This document shows positions 1 to 10,957 of a DNA stretch of 21,781 bases, piece after piece. The DNA lies in NCBI GenBank assembly GCA_036897625.1, contig JAYMTA010001103.1, forward strand, positions 1 through 21,781. Direction: 5' to 3'. Position 1 is the stretch's first letter. Each line of letters starts with the position of its first letter. Below the pieces are notes generated by a model that was not told the origin of the DNA, made no database searches, and saw only the letters and a program-made list of their open reading frames with translations. The DNA is from Pelargonium cotyledonis (taxonomy: Eukaryota; Streptophyta; Magnoliopsida; Geraniales; Geraniaceae). A program made the translations under genes and the position numbers.

Positions 1-47
1 AAAAAGATGCACAAAATGTGATCTTATTCAGAAACTTGTTCACTAAC

Positions 48-3000
48 CTTCAATAATAGTTTCATTCAGAGCCCGTTTCATCCGTTCAATAGCCTTTTCT
101 CTTGTTGGAGCCCATACAATAAGCTACAATAAGGTACACAAGTTAATTACAATATGAAAGGTAGGGAAAGAAAGAGCTAAATTAATCAGAAGCACCACTA
201 ACAAGAGGCATGGATTTAGAGGCCAGCGATAGAAAAACGTGAACATGCAAGTACATAGTAAGAATGAAAGATCCACACAATGCATAACATTTAACATTTA
301 GACATATCCCTGTGCAAGCAAGGATATACAGCAGGAGATATGTGATGTGCATTAAAATGAAATTCAGAAAATATAAACTGAACATAACACACAAGCAGAA
401 AACTTTATACTTCAGTTTCACTTGCAGACCCTGACAGCCGTTTTGCTTTATATCCTTTTCTTTCCTCATTTTCTTTGTTGATATTTTATCAACAATTTAA
501 TTCACTTTGTTAATCAACAGATTAATTTGAAAACAAGCACTCGATATAACTTAACTAAGGGAGCTCCAGTGGTTAACCAACAATAAACATAAAGAGCAGG
601 ACTCGGGGGAAGAGGAGGGCCAGCCCTATTGCACCCATCAATTGACACTTCATCTCAATCAATGAACATGTTTAAATAAATTTTCTAACAATAGTATATG
701 AAAGATCAAGCAAGGTGTGAAACACGTACACTATGAGCCATCCACCCTATCCAAACAAATTACAAAAGATCAAAACAATCCAGCAAGATTTGAGGACTTT
801 GGTCTGAAATAATGGCCATCCTTGGTCGAGAGAAATGCATCAGTTCATCAAAATGGATATAACATTTTGTCAAATCCCCATGAAGAATTAACGAAAGTTA
901 ATACTTTTCCTTCCACTAGTACACCATGTGACTTGACAATAAAATAGATCAGACTATATAACATCTGGAGCCTAGCTAGCTGAAGCGGTGCATGATAATA
1001 TGCAAGCATGAAACAGCTCATAACCCACACACAACCAAACTGCATTAGTATAAACACAATAAAAATGAAAGCACAAACCTTTCCTAGTAAGGAATCGTAG
1101 CTTGGTGGAACCACATAATCAGGATACACATGGCTATCCATTCTCACATATGGACCTCCAGATGGCAAGTATGATGTTATTCTCCCTAAGGTTCAAAGAA
1201 ATCAGAATACAAGTTGTCATAGAAGTGTTAAGAGGTAAAACTTGTTTCATAATTCAACACACACCGACTGCTATTACATATACATTCAAGAAACCTTCTC
1301 TGATGACACTAAAATTATACCTGGCCCTGGTCGAAATCCCTTAAAAGCGTCTTCAGCATTAATACGACATTCAATTGAATGACCTCTAAGAACAATATCT
1401 TCCTGCAGACAAAAACACAGTGGAGAAACAGAAAATAATTACATTTTATGCATACAGAAAGTTTGAAATGTCTCTTTCCAAATACCTGATTGTACCGAAG
1501 TTTCTCCCCCATGGCTACGCGGATTTGTTCCTCAATCAAGTCAACAGAGGAAATCATTTCTGTCACAGGATGCTCAACCTAAGTTGAAAACAAGAATAGA
1601 AAAGAAATGAGAAACCAAAGTACATAGATATTCCCCTTTAATGGGCAGTTTTAAACCCACTAAATTCAATGTTCTCATATACTTAGCATTACCTGAATTC
1701 GAGTGTTCATTTCCATGAAGTAAAAGAAGCCTCTTTCATCCAAAAGGAACTCCACAGTTCCAACACCAATGTAACCTATATATGCTGCTGCTGCTACTGC
1801 TGCATCACCCATGGCTTTCCTTAACTCTGGGGTCAATGCTGGAGAAGGTGCTTCTTCTAGCAGTTTTTGGTTCCTTCTCTGTGAAACAGGTCATGCCAAT
1901 AAGTAATACCTCACTTTAACAAGCCATATTTTGCAATATTTTCATTTCATTAAAAAGTTGAGAGCAAATATGGGGTTTGAATTCGTCAATGTTGAACTTC
2001 ACTCCCTCTCCCATCAATGTTAAACATAAGTTGGTTAGAATCCTCTGAGTTTGTTATAACAAGAGCATACGTGCATAGAAAAAGAAAAACTAACTCTAAT
2101 TAACTAATGCATAAATTATAGGATAAAAAGTACTATAATTGTGCCTAGTGACTATTAAAAAATTAGTTGCCTAGTATCAACTAAACTTTAGCGATTATAA
2201 ATAAAAAAATTCTGCCTACACATCCACTAAAAGCTGGCTCCGCCACTGCATACATGTCATGTCTTATTGGGAATTTTACTTCCAAAAGGTTTCCAAACAA
2301 CGATGAGATTCAGCAAGAACCAACGAGAATATCCTCTCCTGGACTATCTTAAGTTCCTTTAATGACCTATTACTTGTTCATAGTACAAAACAAAATTGGA
2401 ACTGATTTTTTTTCAAGGAAATATTAATTACATTCAGATTAATGGCGAATTACAAACTCCAATAGGAACAAGCCTGACATATAACCAAATACCCTAACAT
2501 GAGTCCAAGAACTCAAATGTTTAGAAGAATGACCAACTGTCATATAATTGGTTAAAATCTTAAGTGCAACAGCCTTTGTTCTCTTCAAGCACATAAAAAT
2601 AGCCCAACACATCTATGCTAAGTTTATCAGTTATTGCAAAGACATAGGCTGCACTACAGAATGTTGATTGAGCAGAAATTATGCTCTTGATTTCATGAGT
2701 TAATATTACACAGCAGTGAAGAATTAATTTCAAGTGGTTTTCTTTTGTTTTACCAGATAAAACTGTCAACAACTATGCACAAAAATGATTTTTCATTGAC
2801 AAATTTAGGAAACACCGAGACCCAGAGAAACAGTTTCATCAAGTGATAATGCATGAGAGAGAACTGACAGTACCTGGATGCTGCAATCACGCTCTCCAAA
2901 GTGAACAACATTACCATACTTATCGGCAAGAACCTGCAAACCCAAGTGGAATGCAAGAGGTTATGCATACAGATATATGTAAAAGACATATATGTAGTAC

Positions 3001-6000
3001 CAATTTGAATATGCAACACGATTTGCGACATTATTTATCATTTCAAAAAATATATATATACAACATGATACGTTAGGCACACTAGATTTTATAATTAAAA
3101 ATATAGATTTAGTATTTAACAAATTATATGTATTAGTACTTTATAGCTGTGGTAAATATAATTTAAAATTAACATCATAAAAGTAAACAAGTTGATATCG
3201 AACAAGCAATCAACATGATAAATGACACATAACAAACAATCAACTTTATTTTCAACTTGAGGTTTTTACTTGTAACTCAATACAAACTAAAAACATTAGC
3301 TTCAGTTTTATAAGTAAACCAAGTCATTACAGCCCATAACGACAACGGTGAAGAGGAGGGGAGTGAGCAATGTATTCAGCAATTTTTTTATTTTTTGTAG
3401 GTTTTATACTATAAAACTCATTACAAACTATACTTTTTCATTGAAAAAATAAAACATTACGTGTTGGGACATGTAAGGAGTGTGTTGGAAGCCTGTCCAA
3501 TTTATTTTTTTATTATTAACTGATTCACCTGTGTTGATAAAAAATTAAAAATTAAAAATAAAATTTAAATTTAAATTTAAAAAAAAAAAAAAAAAACTGA
3601 TTCATGTGTCAGACGCTGATTCACTTCTTGGAGAGAGTTTCTAGATAGATGTAGCAACATTTATCATTTTATACATGTCAATTACTTTTCAGCTTTCACT
3701 TCTTCTTTTCTTTTTAAATCCTTTTACAAAATTCCGTATAAAATCATCAAGATCAAGCTGCACAAAGATCGTCAACATCATGGACAAGATTAATACTCAT
3801 AATACAATTACAGACAGGGTTCTGATTCCCTGTGATAGATTCTGCCTTGTGCAAGATCCTACCTGCCTTGGTGGTTCTAACTGTGTAAGATTGATTCCTA
3901 AACAAACCAGTTATCAGAACAAATTACTCCCTTTAGGTGGAATAAAAATAAACCAGTTTAAGATCAATTAAGTATTCAACAGTTTTCCCATGCTCAAGTT
4001 TCCAATTAAAATCCATTTGGCTAAAACATCAGAAATACCATCAGACATCAGTTTCATATATAGGCTTTCTGTCACACTTCCATTATCGTTAATAAAGCTC
4101 TAAGGTTAAATTTTCTTTTAACACACTTTTTCAGTGACTAAAAGTAAAAGAAAACATACATTACCTGGAACTCTATGTGCCTTGGATTTTGAATGTACTT
4201 TTCTAGATAAACCCCATCATTCCCAAATGCAGCTCCAGCCTCACTCTTGGCTTGCTGCGAACATTTAAGTCAAACCAAACTCAGTTGGAGGAAGGGTCAG
4301 CTAAAACAGCTCATTCAAAACTCTAGATAGTGTATACTCGTGCAATCTGATCTGGTTTGCAAAAGGTTGTTTGGAACATATGTGATTGGTACAATGAAGC
4401 TAATATGAAATATAATTAAAGGGAAACAAGGGTAGAGGAAGCCTATAATGTAAAAAACTACTTCACTCCACAAAAGACTCGAGGAGATATATCAGTTTGT
4501 AAGACATATCACATATCTCAAGATCTCATACAGAGGAGCATCAATCTACACACACAGTAGCTTGAAAAAGTAAGTGAAAGTACCTGTAACAATTTCACAA
4601 ACTCATCAGGTTCTTTAGCAAGACGCATTCCACGTCCTCCACCACCTGCTGTTGCCTTCAAAGCATACAATATTTGTCAGCTCACATAACTTTCAATGAA
4701 ATTTACAAATAAAGGTTAGTAGAACCGAACTGTAAGGATGATCCTGTTCAGAACTAAGAAAAAAAAAATCCAGGTAGTAATTTGGTAAAGGTCAGTAATA
4801 ACCACAACTAGAATGAACTAATAAGACAAAAGATTCACCTTGATCATAACAGGATATCCAATCTCCTCAGCGAGTTGTATTCCTTCTTCTGGGCTCTAAA
4901 GGAACATAAAAGATCAAAACTGAACATAAATACTCGATAAAACTACTAGCTTGTCGAGAAATTTGCATCACAATGTCAATACCTGTAAAAGTCCATCACT
5001 TCCAGGAACAGTTGGAACACCAGCAGTCTTCATTGTTTCTCTGGCAGTTGATTTGTCACCCATAACACGGATACTGTCAGGCTGCAAAAAATATTTTCAA
5101 GTTCAAAATTGTACTCATCACATCACTATAACAAAGCACTTTTATTGATATCAATCTAAGATAAAGATTATCATGAGCTGTTAATAAGAACTATTAGAGC
5201 AGTATAAACCGTTAAGAGAAATCTTTGCAATTCTCAATTAACTGGAATATTTACATGTGGCCATTTATGTTGCACTAAAAGCAATCCGATATGTTTATTT
5301 TTTAAAATATAAAAAATAACTATTTTCAAAAGTATGAAATATTAGAACTTTCACAATAAATCATACACTTCCGCTTCCTTTCTGTGTTACATTTAGTTCA
5401 TCAAATATAATAACTTATTTGAAGGTTTTAAAAGATCCTTTAACTTCTTTTTTTTTTTTTCAAAACCGAACTAGTTGAGTTAGTGGTTGAAGAAAAAACA
5501 GAGGGTAAAAATGGCAGTAGCATTGCTTAGACAGACAGGGTAAAAGGATCCATAAGAAAAAAGGTGGATGTCTCCGATTTATGGACATGTACCACCATCA
5601 CTGCATGAGGGGCTGGAAGAAGGCAACCAACAGTTTGCCAGAAAAATGGAAGAGCAGTGTCTGGATGAGAATGAGACAAAGCTAAAAGATATCTTAATTT
5701 TGCAGGCAATTCGTGTGTCCCTTGTGTGTCATATTATGCATGGCCGGTTTTTATTTTTAATTTTTAAAAAATTAATATAATGAAATCCGTGTGTCGCAGA
5801 CATTTTCTATGTGTCTCCGTGTCCGATTCGCTTGTGGGACACCAACACTCTGTTGGAGGAGCAGTTACATTACATCTACCTTACAGGCAAATGCCACAAG
5901 AAATATACTTCAAATTCACAGAGGAAAATCACTTCAATGGAAAAGAAAAATTATGTTGCAAGTGCTTACATTAGGCCCAATAAAGTTAATTTTATGTAAT

Positions 6001-8607
6001 CTGCACATATCAACGAAAGCCGCATTCTCAGAAAGGAAACCATAACCCGGATGCAGCATGGTACATTGACGGCTGATAGCGGCAGATAGAACATTTGGAA
6101 CCAATAGGTAACTGCCAAAAGACAAACAGAAGTGCAAATTATATTTATTATCCAAAAGAAACTCATACAGGAATCCTTAAAAAATAAAACACAAGTAACA
6201 AAACACAGAAGAAAAAAGCTCTGCATGAGTAGGAAAACTAAATAAAAACTGTGCATATCTGAAAATGAAATGAACAAGAGATTACAGAAATTAGGTCTTT
6301 CTTAAATCAGGTGTAATATGCTTGTTACAGTGAATTAGCAATTAAGAAGAAATAATTGAAGAATGTACAAAAATTCAGGAACATTTAAACAGAAAATGAG
6401 TACTTTACTATAAATGGATCGAAGCGCTGACTTACTCCAATGACAACAAAAGTCAATAGTATGTTCATTGTTCTATTTTCTATAGAACTGTTTTATAATG
6501 TTCACAGAATCAGAATTAAGAACCAACAATAGACAGCATACACTCTGAGAAGTCTGGTACTCCACTTCTTGAACTTGAATAGACATCATACATAGCTAAA
6601 AAAAAAATAGCAGCTTTATATTTGAGTAGAATCTAAAAAAATTGTTCCCTAGTATAGTGGCTGCTTTCCCATGGAAGCACTTTTGAAAATTTAGGTCCAT
6701 CCTCCAAGAAAGAGGGAGTTAGGAGGCATATCTGTAATAAGTAGGTACCTTTGTTCCTCAGCTCTTCTTATAACTAAAATAAAATGTACTTAGAAATAAG
6801 CAAGGGAAGATGACTAACAAATGATGTAATCAGATAGAGATATACACAATGAACAATAATAGTAGTGATCACAATGGCAAGTATTAAGTACAATATAGCA
6901 AAGCGACAATATTTAGCTCGGATAGTTAGGCATTTGCACTTAAGAAGTCTATAAATCCTTTTAACCATCATCATATTAATAGTATAAACCGTACAAGGGG
7001 AAAATCACTACTCACGACTGGCTGCTAGGTGCTTCACCAATGCAAACTGACTCATCAGCCAATTTCACATGAAGTGCGTCCTTGTCTATAGTTGAGTAAA
7101 CAGCAACACAAGGTATACCCATCTCGTGAGCAGTTCGAATAACCCGAACAGCTATTTCTCCTCTATTTGCCACCAGAATCTTCTCAGCACTGCACGTAAC
7201 ATTGAGAGCTCCCACATGCTTTCTAGGTTCATGCTTACCTTGAATAAACTGAGTTCTTTGCCTAGGAAAGGTCACACTCTTTCCTACAGTAAGACTACAT
7301 TGGGAATTCTTGATTCCTCTTGTGTCTCCAAAGAATAAACCCTTGAGTGGTAAACAAACACAAGAAAAGATATTTACACCTTTAGATAAACCTTAAACCA
7401 TCATAAGAATAGTAATGAAATGAGAAGCTGAAATATTTTGGTAAAGCATAAACAAGCTACAGATTACACCAGATCGAAATGTTAATGACGCGGTTCATTG
7501 AAAATCGCAATATTATGAAACAAATCTCTGACATCAATGACGCTTAATCACATTTTAGAGTTAACCTGTTTCATTGTACATCAGTGCATGAAGGCTGAGT
7601 AAAGGTAAAACTGAAACAAGTTGTTCTGAATAATAATCCCTCCGTCTCAAAATAAGTGTTTTGCTTTCTATTTTGAGAAAACTTAAGGAGAAGTTAGTTA
7701 GTGTTGTATATTTCATCTTCTATCCCGGTGCACATGTATTGTAACAAACTTAAAAGGAACAGAACACTAAGAAAAAGAAGAAATTAGACACTCATTTAGG
7801 GGTAGATGGATTATCAAAACTACAATAATTTAGTTTTCAGTTCTTCCTTCAATATTCCTAACAAACAACAGTACAAAAGTTTCAAGGTTAAAGATAGCAG
7901 AAAATTCAGCTCATTCCATCATCATATCATTATCACTCAATACAGCTTCCAACTAGAGGACTCACTCAGCAGCAAACTCTATCTGCCCAGCACATAAAAT
8001 AAGACCCTGTTAACTAATTGTCACTTTAATCCGAACCCAAGACTTATTTAATCAAAATTCATGTCCAGTAGATAAAAAAAAATACCCAAAATTTGCCTTT
8101 CTCTGTTCCACAAAGTAAATTAGCCACTGAGTGTAGAGACAAACTTCCAAAACTGATAAATCAACTGCATCTAATCTAATACAACGAAGCTGGGCAAGCA
8201 AAGCATACCCATTTTGAGAGTTTTGGCTTCCAAACTCATTATACAGTAAAAAATTAGACACCATAGCAAACCATTATTCCATGATAGGTGCAATGAATTA
8301 CAGAGAAAGACTCAATTACAACCCATTTCACTACTCTCTCCCAGAACCAAATCCAACACTCAGACGCCAACAAATGTCCATTGCAACACAGCAGACACTA
8401 AAACGACAAGTCAAAATTCGAGTCAGAGATCTACAAGTGACCCTTTCGGCTAATTAGTTATCTGGACAGAACCCAGAATTCAAAACCAAAAATGAATTTG
8501 AGAAAAGCAACACAACAGAAGAAGAAAGAGAGCATAACAGAGTGAAAGTAAGTTACAGGTGGAGGAGCAGAGGCAATGGATTTACAGAGAGGCAATGTGG
8601 CTTCCAT
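48..8607 (-). CDS. CAC2: Plastid biotin carboxylase subunit of heteromeric acetyl-CoA carboxylase (3' end missing)
   Basis: This ATP-grasp enzyme carboxylates biotin on BCCP using ATP and bicarbonate. It is the first half-reaction of plastid acetyl-CoA carboxylase, which feeds de novo fatty-acid synthesis. Thirteen exons join in frame to 480 codons, and family members are about 535-540 aa. The start ATG (8605-8607) begins [17 protein letters not shown], a Ser/Thr/Lys-rich transit peptide continuing to about residue 67, before the mature start near [14 protein letters not shown]. Visible motifs are [11 protein letters not shown] (exon 3), the ATP-binding Lys in GDK (183) and MIK (225), the Gly-rich loop AGGGGRGM (228-235), NPRHIEFQ (272-279), [12 protein letters not shown] from 290, the metal/bicarbonate site EMNTR (355-359) with VEHPVTE (362-368), and ECRINAED around Arg405. 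Residue roles are inferred from E. coli AccC. No stop or frameshift is seen. Minor departures from relatives I recall are RLHKINF in exon 3 and AAYIGY in exon 9. Confidence 0.97.
124..1078 (-). other. CAC2 intron 12 (955 bp)
   Basis: AT-rich intron between the codons for SYDSLLGK and LIVWAPTR. The donor GTTTGT is next to 1079 and the acceptor TAG is next to 123. I see no repeat, RNA gene or conserved reading frame; the short open frames here read through intron sequence. Confidence 0.85.
1879..2873 (-). other. CAC2 intron 8 (995 bp)
   Basis: AT-rich intron between the codons for ERDCSIQ and RRNQKLLEE, with canonical GTACTG and CAG borders. No recognisable mobile element or RNA gene is seen. 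The stretch around 2140-2250 looks like old non-coding filler. Confidence 0.85.
3440..3625. repeat. Decayed interspersed repeat with A-rich core in CAC2 intron 7
   Basis: Within the 1231-bp intron 7, a stretch with several TGTTGGGACATGT-like motifs is followed by a low-complexity A/T core (about 3539-3596) ending in an 18-base A run. The A-rich core is bracketed by direct repeats of the form ACTGATTCANNTGTG (from about 3519 and 3596). This resembles either a retroposed tail or part of the GTGTC-rich repeat also seen at 5703-5860. The family assignment is inference. Confidence 0.35.
5703..5860. repeat. GTGTC/GTGTCCG-rich interspersed repeat fragment in CAC2 intron 3
   Basis: Two blocks rich in GTGTCC, GTGTGTC, GTGTCTCCGTGTCCG and GGGACACC flank an A/T-rich centre (about 5750-5782). 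This GTGTC-rich / A/T / GTGTC-rich layout resembles a common dicot dispersed repeat. It is more GC-rich than the intron around it. Its length and true borders are not clear, and no target-site duplication was confirmed. The adjoining 5520-5700 stretch is also atypical of the intron and may belong to the same insertion. Confidence 0.45.
6112..7015 (-). other. CAC2 intron 2 (904 bp)
   Basis: AT-rich intron splitting a Ser codon (TC|T) between exons 2 and 3. The donor is GTGAGT (retained sequence would hit TGA at once) and the acceptor is GGCAG. No mobile element or RNA gene is recognised. Confidence 0.85.
7634..7813. mobile_element. Stowaway-like MITE (degenerate) in CAC2 intron 1
   Basis: The left end reads TAATCCCTCCGTCTCAAAAT followed by AAGTGTT. 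The right end, reverse-complemented, reads TAATCCATCTACCCCTAAAT followed by GAGTGTC. The CTCCCTCCGTCCC-type terminal inverted repeat flanked by TA is the signature of plant Stowaway (Tc1/mariner) MITEs. The right arm is more decayed than the left. The element is about 180 bp and lies wholly inside the 1215-bp first intron, so it does not affect the coding sequence. Confidence 0.65.
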
Positions 8608-8625
8608 CCTCGAGAATCAGAAGAG

Positions 8626-8727
8626 CTGCAATAAAGAAACCGGTTTTAAGTTGAATCAGTGGAGCAAGAAGAAGAAGAAGAAGAAGATCTGTGAAGTGAG
8701 GAGTGAAGAGTGTAGAGAGGTAAATAC
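8626..8727 (-). other. Predicted 5' UTR intron of CAC2 (102 bp)
   Basis: Upstream of the start codon, the minus strand has a donor CTACAG|GTATTTACC ending the leader exon at 8728. The acceptor TTTATTGCAG|CTCTTCTG is 19 nt before the ATG. The intron contains a pyrimidine-rich (CTT)n tract. This is prediction from splice motifs only. The leader would carry no upstream ATG in 8728-8860. Confidence 0.5.
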
Positions 8728-9002
8728 CTGTAGAGCGAGATACCGAAAATGGCGGTAAGGGTACAAAAAAACGAGAGATTGATGAAGAAAAAGAGTGTGG
8801 GAGTGAAAAATGATGAGATTTGGAGAGAGAGAAGAGAAGGTGGCGATGAGAACGAGGACGCTCAGAAATTAATTGCTCCGCCTAATTTGGTTGTGTTGTG
8901 TAGTGAACAACTCAGCTGCTTTTCTTTTCTCTTTCTCCAACTCTCCAATCATAGTTTGACACCTCAGCACATAGAGGGTGAACTTTTCTTGTTTCCATAT
9001 TA
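8728..9002 (-). promoter_or_regulatory. CAC2 leader and proximal promoter
   Basis: Between the predicted leader splice donor and the Tourist-like element there are about 275 bp. The first part, read on the minus strand, is CT-rich (8760-8860) and looks like a plant 5' UTR. Further up, a CCAAT sequence is present on the plus strand at about 8945. No clear TATA box was found. The start site cannot be placed from sequence. Confidence 0.45.
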
Positions 9003-9633
9003 GGGCTTGTTTGTAACACTGCTCAAAAACCAAAAATAGTTCAAAATAACTTTTAAAAACAATCATATTTGCTAATAAAATTTTATAGAAGCAAATAAAA
9101 GTGCTTTTGCGTTCTAAAACAAAAGCAAGCAATATTTGAATTTTTATATAAATGTTATAAGTAAAATAACAAAAATGTGCATACATATAAATATTAATGT
9201 ACAACATTTGCACTAAAAATATTAATTTTTTTTTAAATAATCAATCGAAACGTTTTTATAAGAACAACCAACCTTTGTTCTATATAGGTCAACTTTTATT
9301 TTCTAAATGTCAAGTTTTTTCTAATAACTATCAACCTATATACTAAAAAGTTCAACATTTTCTATTAAGAAGAACAATATAGACAACCAACATGTCAAAA
9401 GTGGGAGCATATATGAAATACAAAATTATTATCTTTCTGTTTTTGCTTCTGTGTCAAACAGACGCAAAAAAAAATTGTTTCTCCAAAAATAACAATTACT
9501 ACAGAAGCTGTCCAAAAGCTCTCAATAAGCAAACACAACAATCAAATTTTGTCCTTGCAGAAATCTTACGTGGCAAACAATAAATGAACTTGTCAGAGTT
9601 AAAAGCCTTCTAGTAGTATTACCAAACAAGCCC
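9003..9633. mobile_element. Tourist/PIF-Harbinger-like MITE upstream of CAC2
   Basis: The left end reads GGGCTTGTTTGTAACACTGCT. The reverse complement of the right end reads GGGCTTGTTTGGTAATACTACT. Both ends are directly flanked by TTA (9000-9002 and 9634-9636). A GGGC(T)TGTTTGG terminal repeat with a TTA/TAA target duplication is the hallmark of PIF/Harbinger Tourist MITEs. The interior is very A/T-rich with repeated TCAAC-type motifs. It has no transposase frame, so it is non-autonomous. At 631 bp it is long for a Tourist. It starts about 395 bp upstream of the CAC2 start codon and so may carry or displace promoter elements. Confidence 0.75.
9392..9583 (+). CDS. Small secretory-looking reading frame inside the Tourist-like MITE (doubtful)
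   Basis: A 63-codon ATG frame has a Lys-containing N-terminus, a hydrophobic core (IIIFLFLLLC), a polar break (QTDA) and a short Cys-containing tail with NYYRSCPKAL. The layout looks like a signal peptide plus a mature peptide. The YYRSCPKAL stretch resembles the first residues of mature class III peroxidases (typically FY..SCP.AL), but nothing after it matches. It lies in A/T-rich MITE sequence, where chance hydrophobic frames are common. It could be a captured gene fragment or coincidence, and I favour coincidence unless homologues exist. Confidence 0.2.
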   Translation: MSKVGAYMKYKIIIFLFLLLCQTDAKKNCFSKNNNYYRSCPKALNKQTQQSNFVLAEILRGKQ

Positions 9634-9636
9634 TTA

Positions 9637-10296
9637 ATTTTGGATTAGATGAAAATGTTACTTCAATTACACAAATTCCCGGTCACTCTTGAGCATTTAT
9701 AGAGGTGCCAGCAAACTATACTCGAATTTTTGTACATTTGTATAATTTTTAGTTGGTTAGGTATTTTGGGATTTGAGTCGGGTGGTTATAGTTGGCATAT
9801 TCGCATTGAATTGACTTGCTTGCGGATTACCCTAATTTATATACGGATGAGATTATCTTTTGTAAATTCACATTTTGAAAGGCACTAAAAATTTTAATTC
9901 TTTTTTATTTGTATGATGCACGCTCGCACAATGAGACTATCTCCATCTTAATCTTGTTTTCATTCACGTTCTCAACTCGTTCTTGTTAAGCGCTCATCCA
10001 ACACCATCGTTGTTGCACCCAACCGCCAAGACTACGTCGGCTATCCTCCTGACGTCCTGCCTTGTCGTCAAATTAGTTCAGATTCCAACACCAAGTTTAC
10101 CGCAACAAGTTCACCAAAATAGATTCGTTCTGCCTTTTATGTATTCTTTTTTATAGCATTTGCCTTTCTTCTCTGATGATGGGTTTGATTTCAATATATT
10201 GTCAAGGGTTAGCTATAGGTCGACCTAGAGCACCAGCAATGTAATGTTGAAAATATATTAATTTGTAATTTCAAATTTCAACATTGAATATGTTTT
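9637..10296. other. Intergenic, nothing recognised
   Basis: This is about 660 bp between the Tourist-like element and the fold-back repeat. A slightly more GC-rich stretch (about 9985-10125) has an open frame without a start codon and with no family resemblance. No RNA gene, promoter or coding exon is supported. Confidence 0.7.
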
Positions 10297-10544
10297 AATT
10301 TGTAAACACTATGAGTAAAATGTATATCAGTTGACTAATATAACTTTATATCAGTTGCGATTTAACAAAGCCAATAAGGTGATGACACCTCATTTAAAAT
10401 CACTTATACCCACCCAAGTGAATTTGTGGGAGCGGAGCGACCCGTCCGAATCCATAATTTTAAATGAGGTATCATAATCTCATTAATGCAACTGATACAA
10501 AATTATATCAGTCAACTGATACTTATATTACTCTTTTACAATTC
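10297..10544. mobile_element. Fold-back inverted-repeat element (MITE-like)
   Basis: The left arm (about 10297-10400) and the right arm (about 10457-10544) are reverse complements over roughly 85-100 bp with small gaps. They share ATCAGTTGACTNATATAA, TATCAGTTGC and ACCTCATTTAAAAT. The arms enclose a loop of about 56 bp that is more GC-rich (GGAGCGGAGCGACCCGTCCG). A TATCAGTTG motif also recurs within each arm. No coding frame is present. The family is uncertain and terminal duplications were not resolved. Confidence 0.65.
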
Positions 10545-10701
10545 ATTCTTATATGGTATATGTAGGATAATTTATGTGGGCCAATAAATTGGAGCCTAAC
10601 ATAATCACAAGAAAATCAATAAAAGGAACCTTGGTTCTGCATGAGAGTAAGTATAATTATAACACCGAAAAGGAAGATGAGGGTTCAATACAAAAACATA
10701 A

Positions 10702-10956
10702 TACTTCTTCCGTTCCAAAATGAGGGTCTTGTTTTCATTTTTCTGTAAAAATTAAGAATTACAAAATAATTTAGTGTATTTTTAATATTACCCTCACTTT
10801 CCCACTTACACCTCATGTGCAAATTCACATGTGCATAAGTGATAAGGGTAATATAAGAAAAACAACAATATAATAACCTAAAAATACAAACAAAACACTT
10901 ATTTTGGAACAAAAAATTTAGATAAACAGGACACTCATTTTGGGACGGAGGGTGTA
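10702..10956. mobile_element. Stowaway-like MITE (intergenic)
   Basis: The 30-base ends are inverted repeats matching at about 24 of 30 positions. The left end is TACTTCTTCCGTTCCAAAAT followed by GAGGGTCTTG. The right end, reverse-complemented, is TACACCCTCCGTCCCAAAAT followed by GAGTGTCCTG. TA dinucleotides flank both ends. The right arm carries the canonical CCCTCCGTCCC Stowaway end. The element is about 255 bp and non-coding, between the CAC2 promoter and the HEN2 3' end. Confidence 0.75.
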
Positions 10957-10957
10957 A

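Larger units (their letters stand above)
48..8607 (-). other. CAC2: Exon map of the CAC2 gene
   Basis: Coding exons in transcription order: 1, 8557-8607; 2, 7016-7341; 3, 5970-6111; 4, 4983-5081; 5, 4839-4895; 6, 4584-4655; 7, 4165-4254; 8, 2874-2933; 9, 1693-1878; 10, 1486-1578; 11, 1321-1402; 12, 1079-1185; 13, 48-123. Every junction was read as GT...AG, and the phases close (split codons at exons 2/3 and 11/12, and after exon 13). Each exon's codon count matches the protein family. Exon 1 holds only the first 17 codons and is separated by a 1215-bp intron. Bases 1-47 are the start of intron 13, so the remaining roughly 57 codons are outside the window. Confidence 0.93.

Noticed and set aside
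1315-1566. 83-codon frame continuing past CAC2 exon 10
   Set aside because: Only 1486-1578 is exon. Past the GT donor at 1485 the translation loses all similarity to biotin carboxylase, and the next exon at 1321-1402 is in a different frame.
5527-5780. Short opposing frames in CAC2 intron 3 that look mildly protein-like
   Set aside because: They lie in sequence that looks like a repeat, overlap on both strands and match no family I know.
7012-7275. An 87-codon minus-strand frame that could be read as its own gene starting at a GTG
   Set aside because: It is the interior of CAC2 exon 2. The frame stays open to the acceptor at 7342, and exon 1 with a real ATG at 8607 joins it in phase.
9952-10121. 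Open plus-strand frame in a slightly GC-richer intergenic stretch
   Set aside because: It has no ATG, no splice partners and no family resemblance, and is too short to stand alone.
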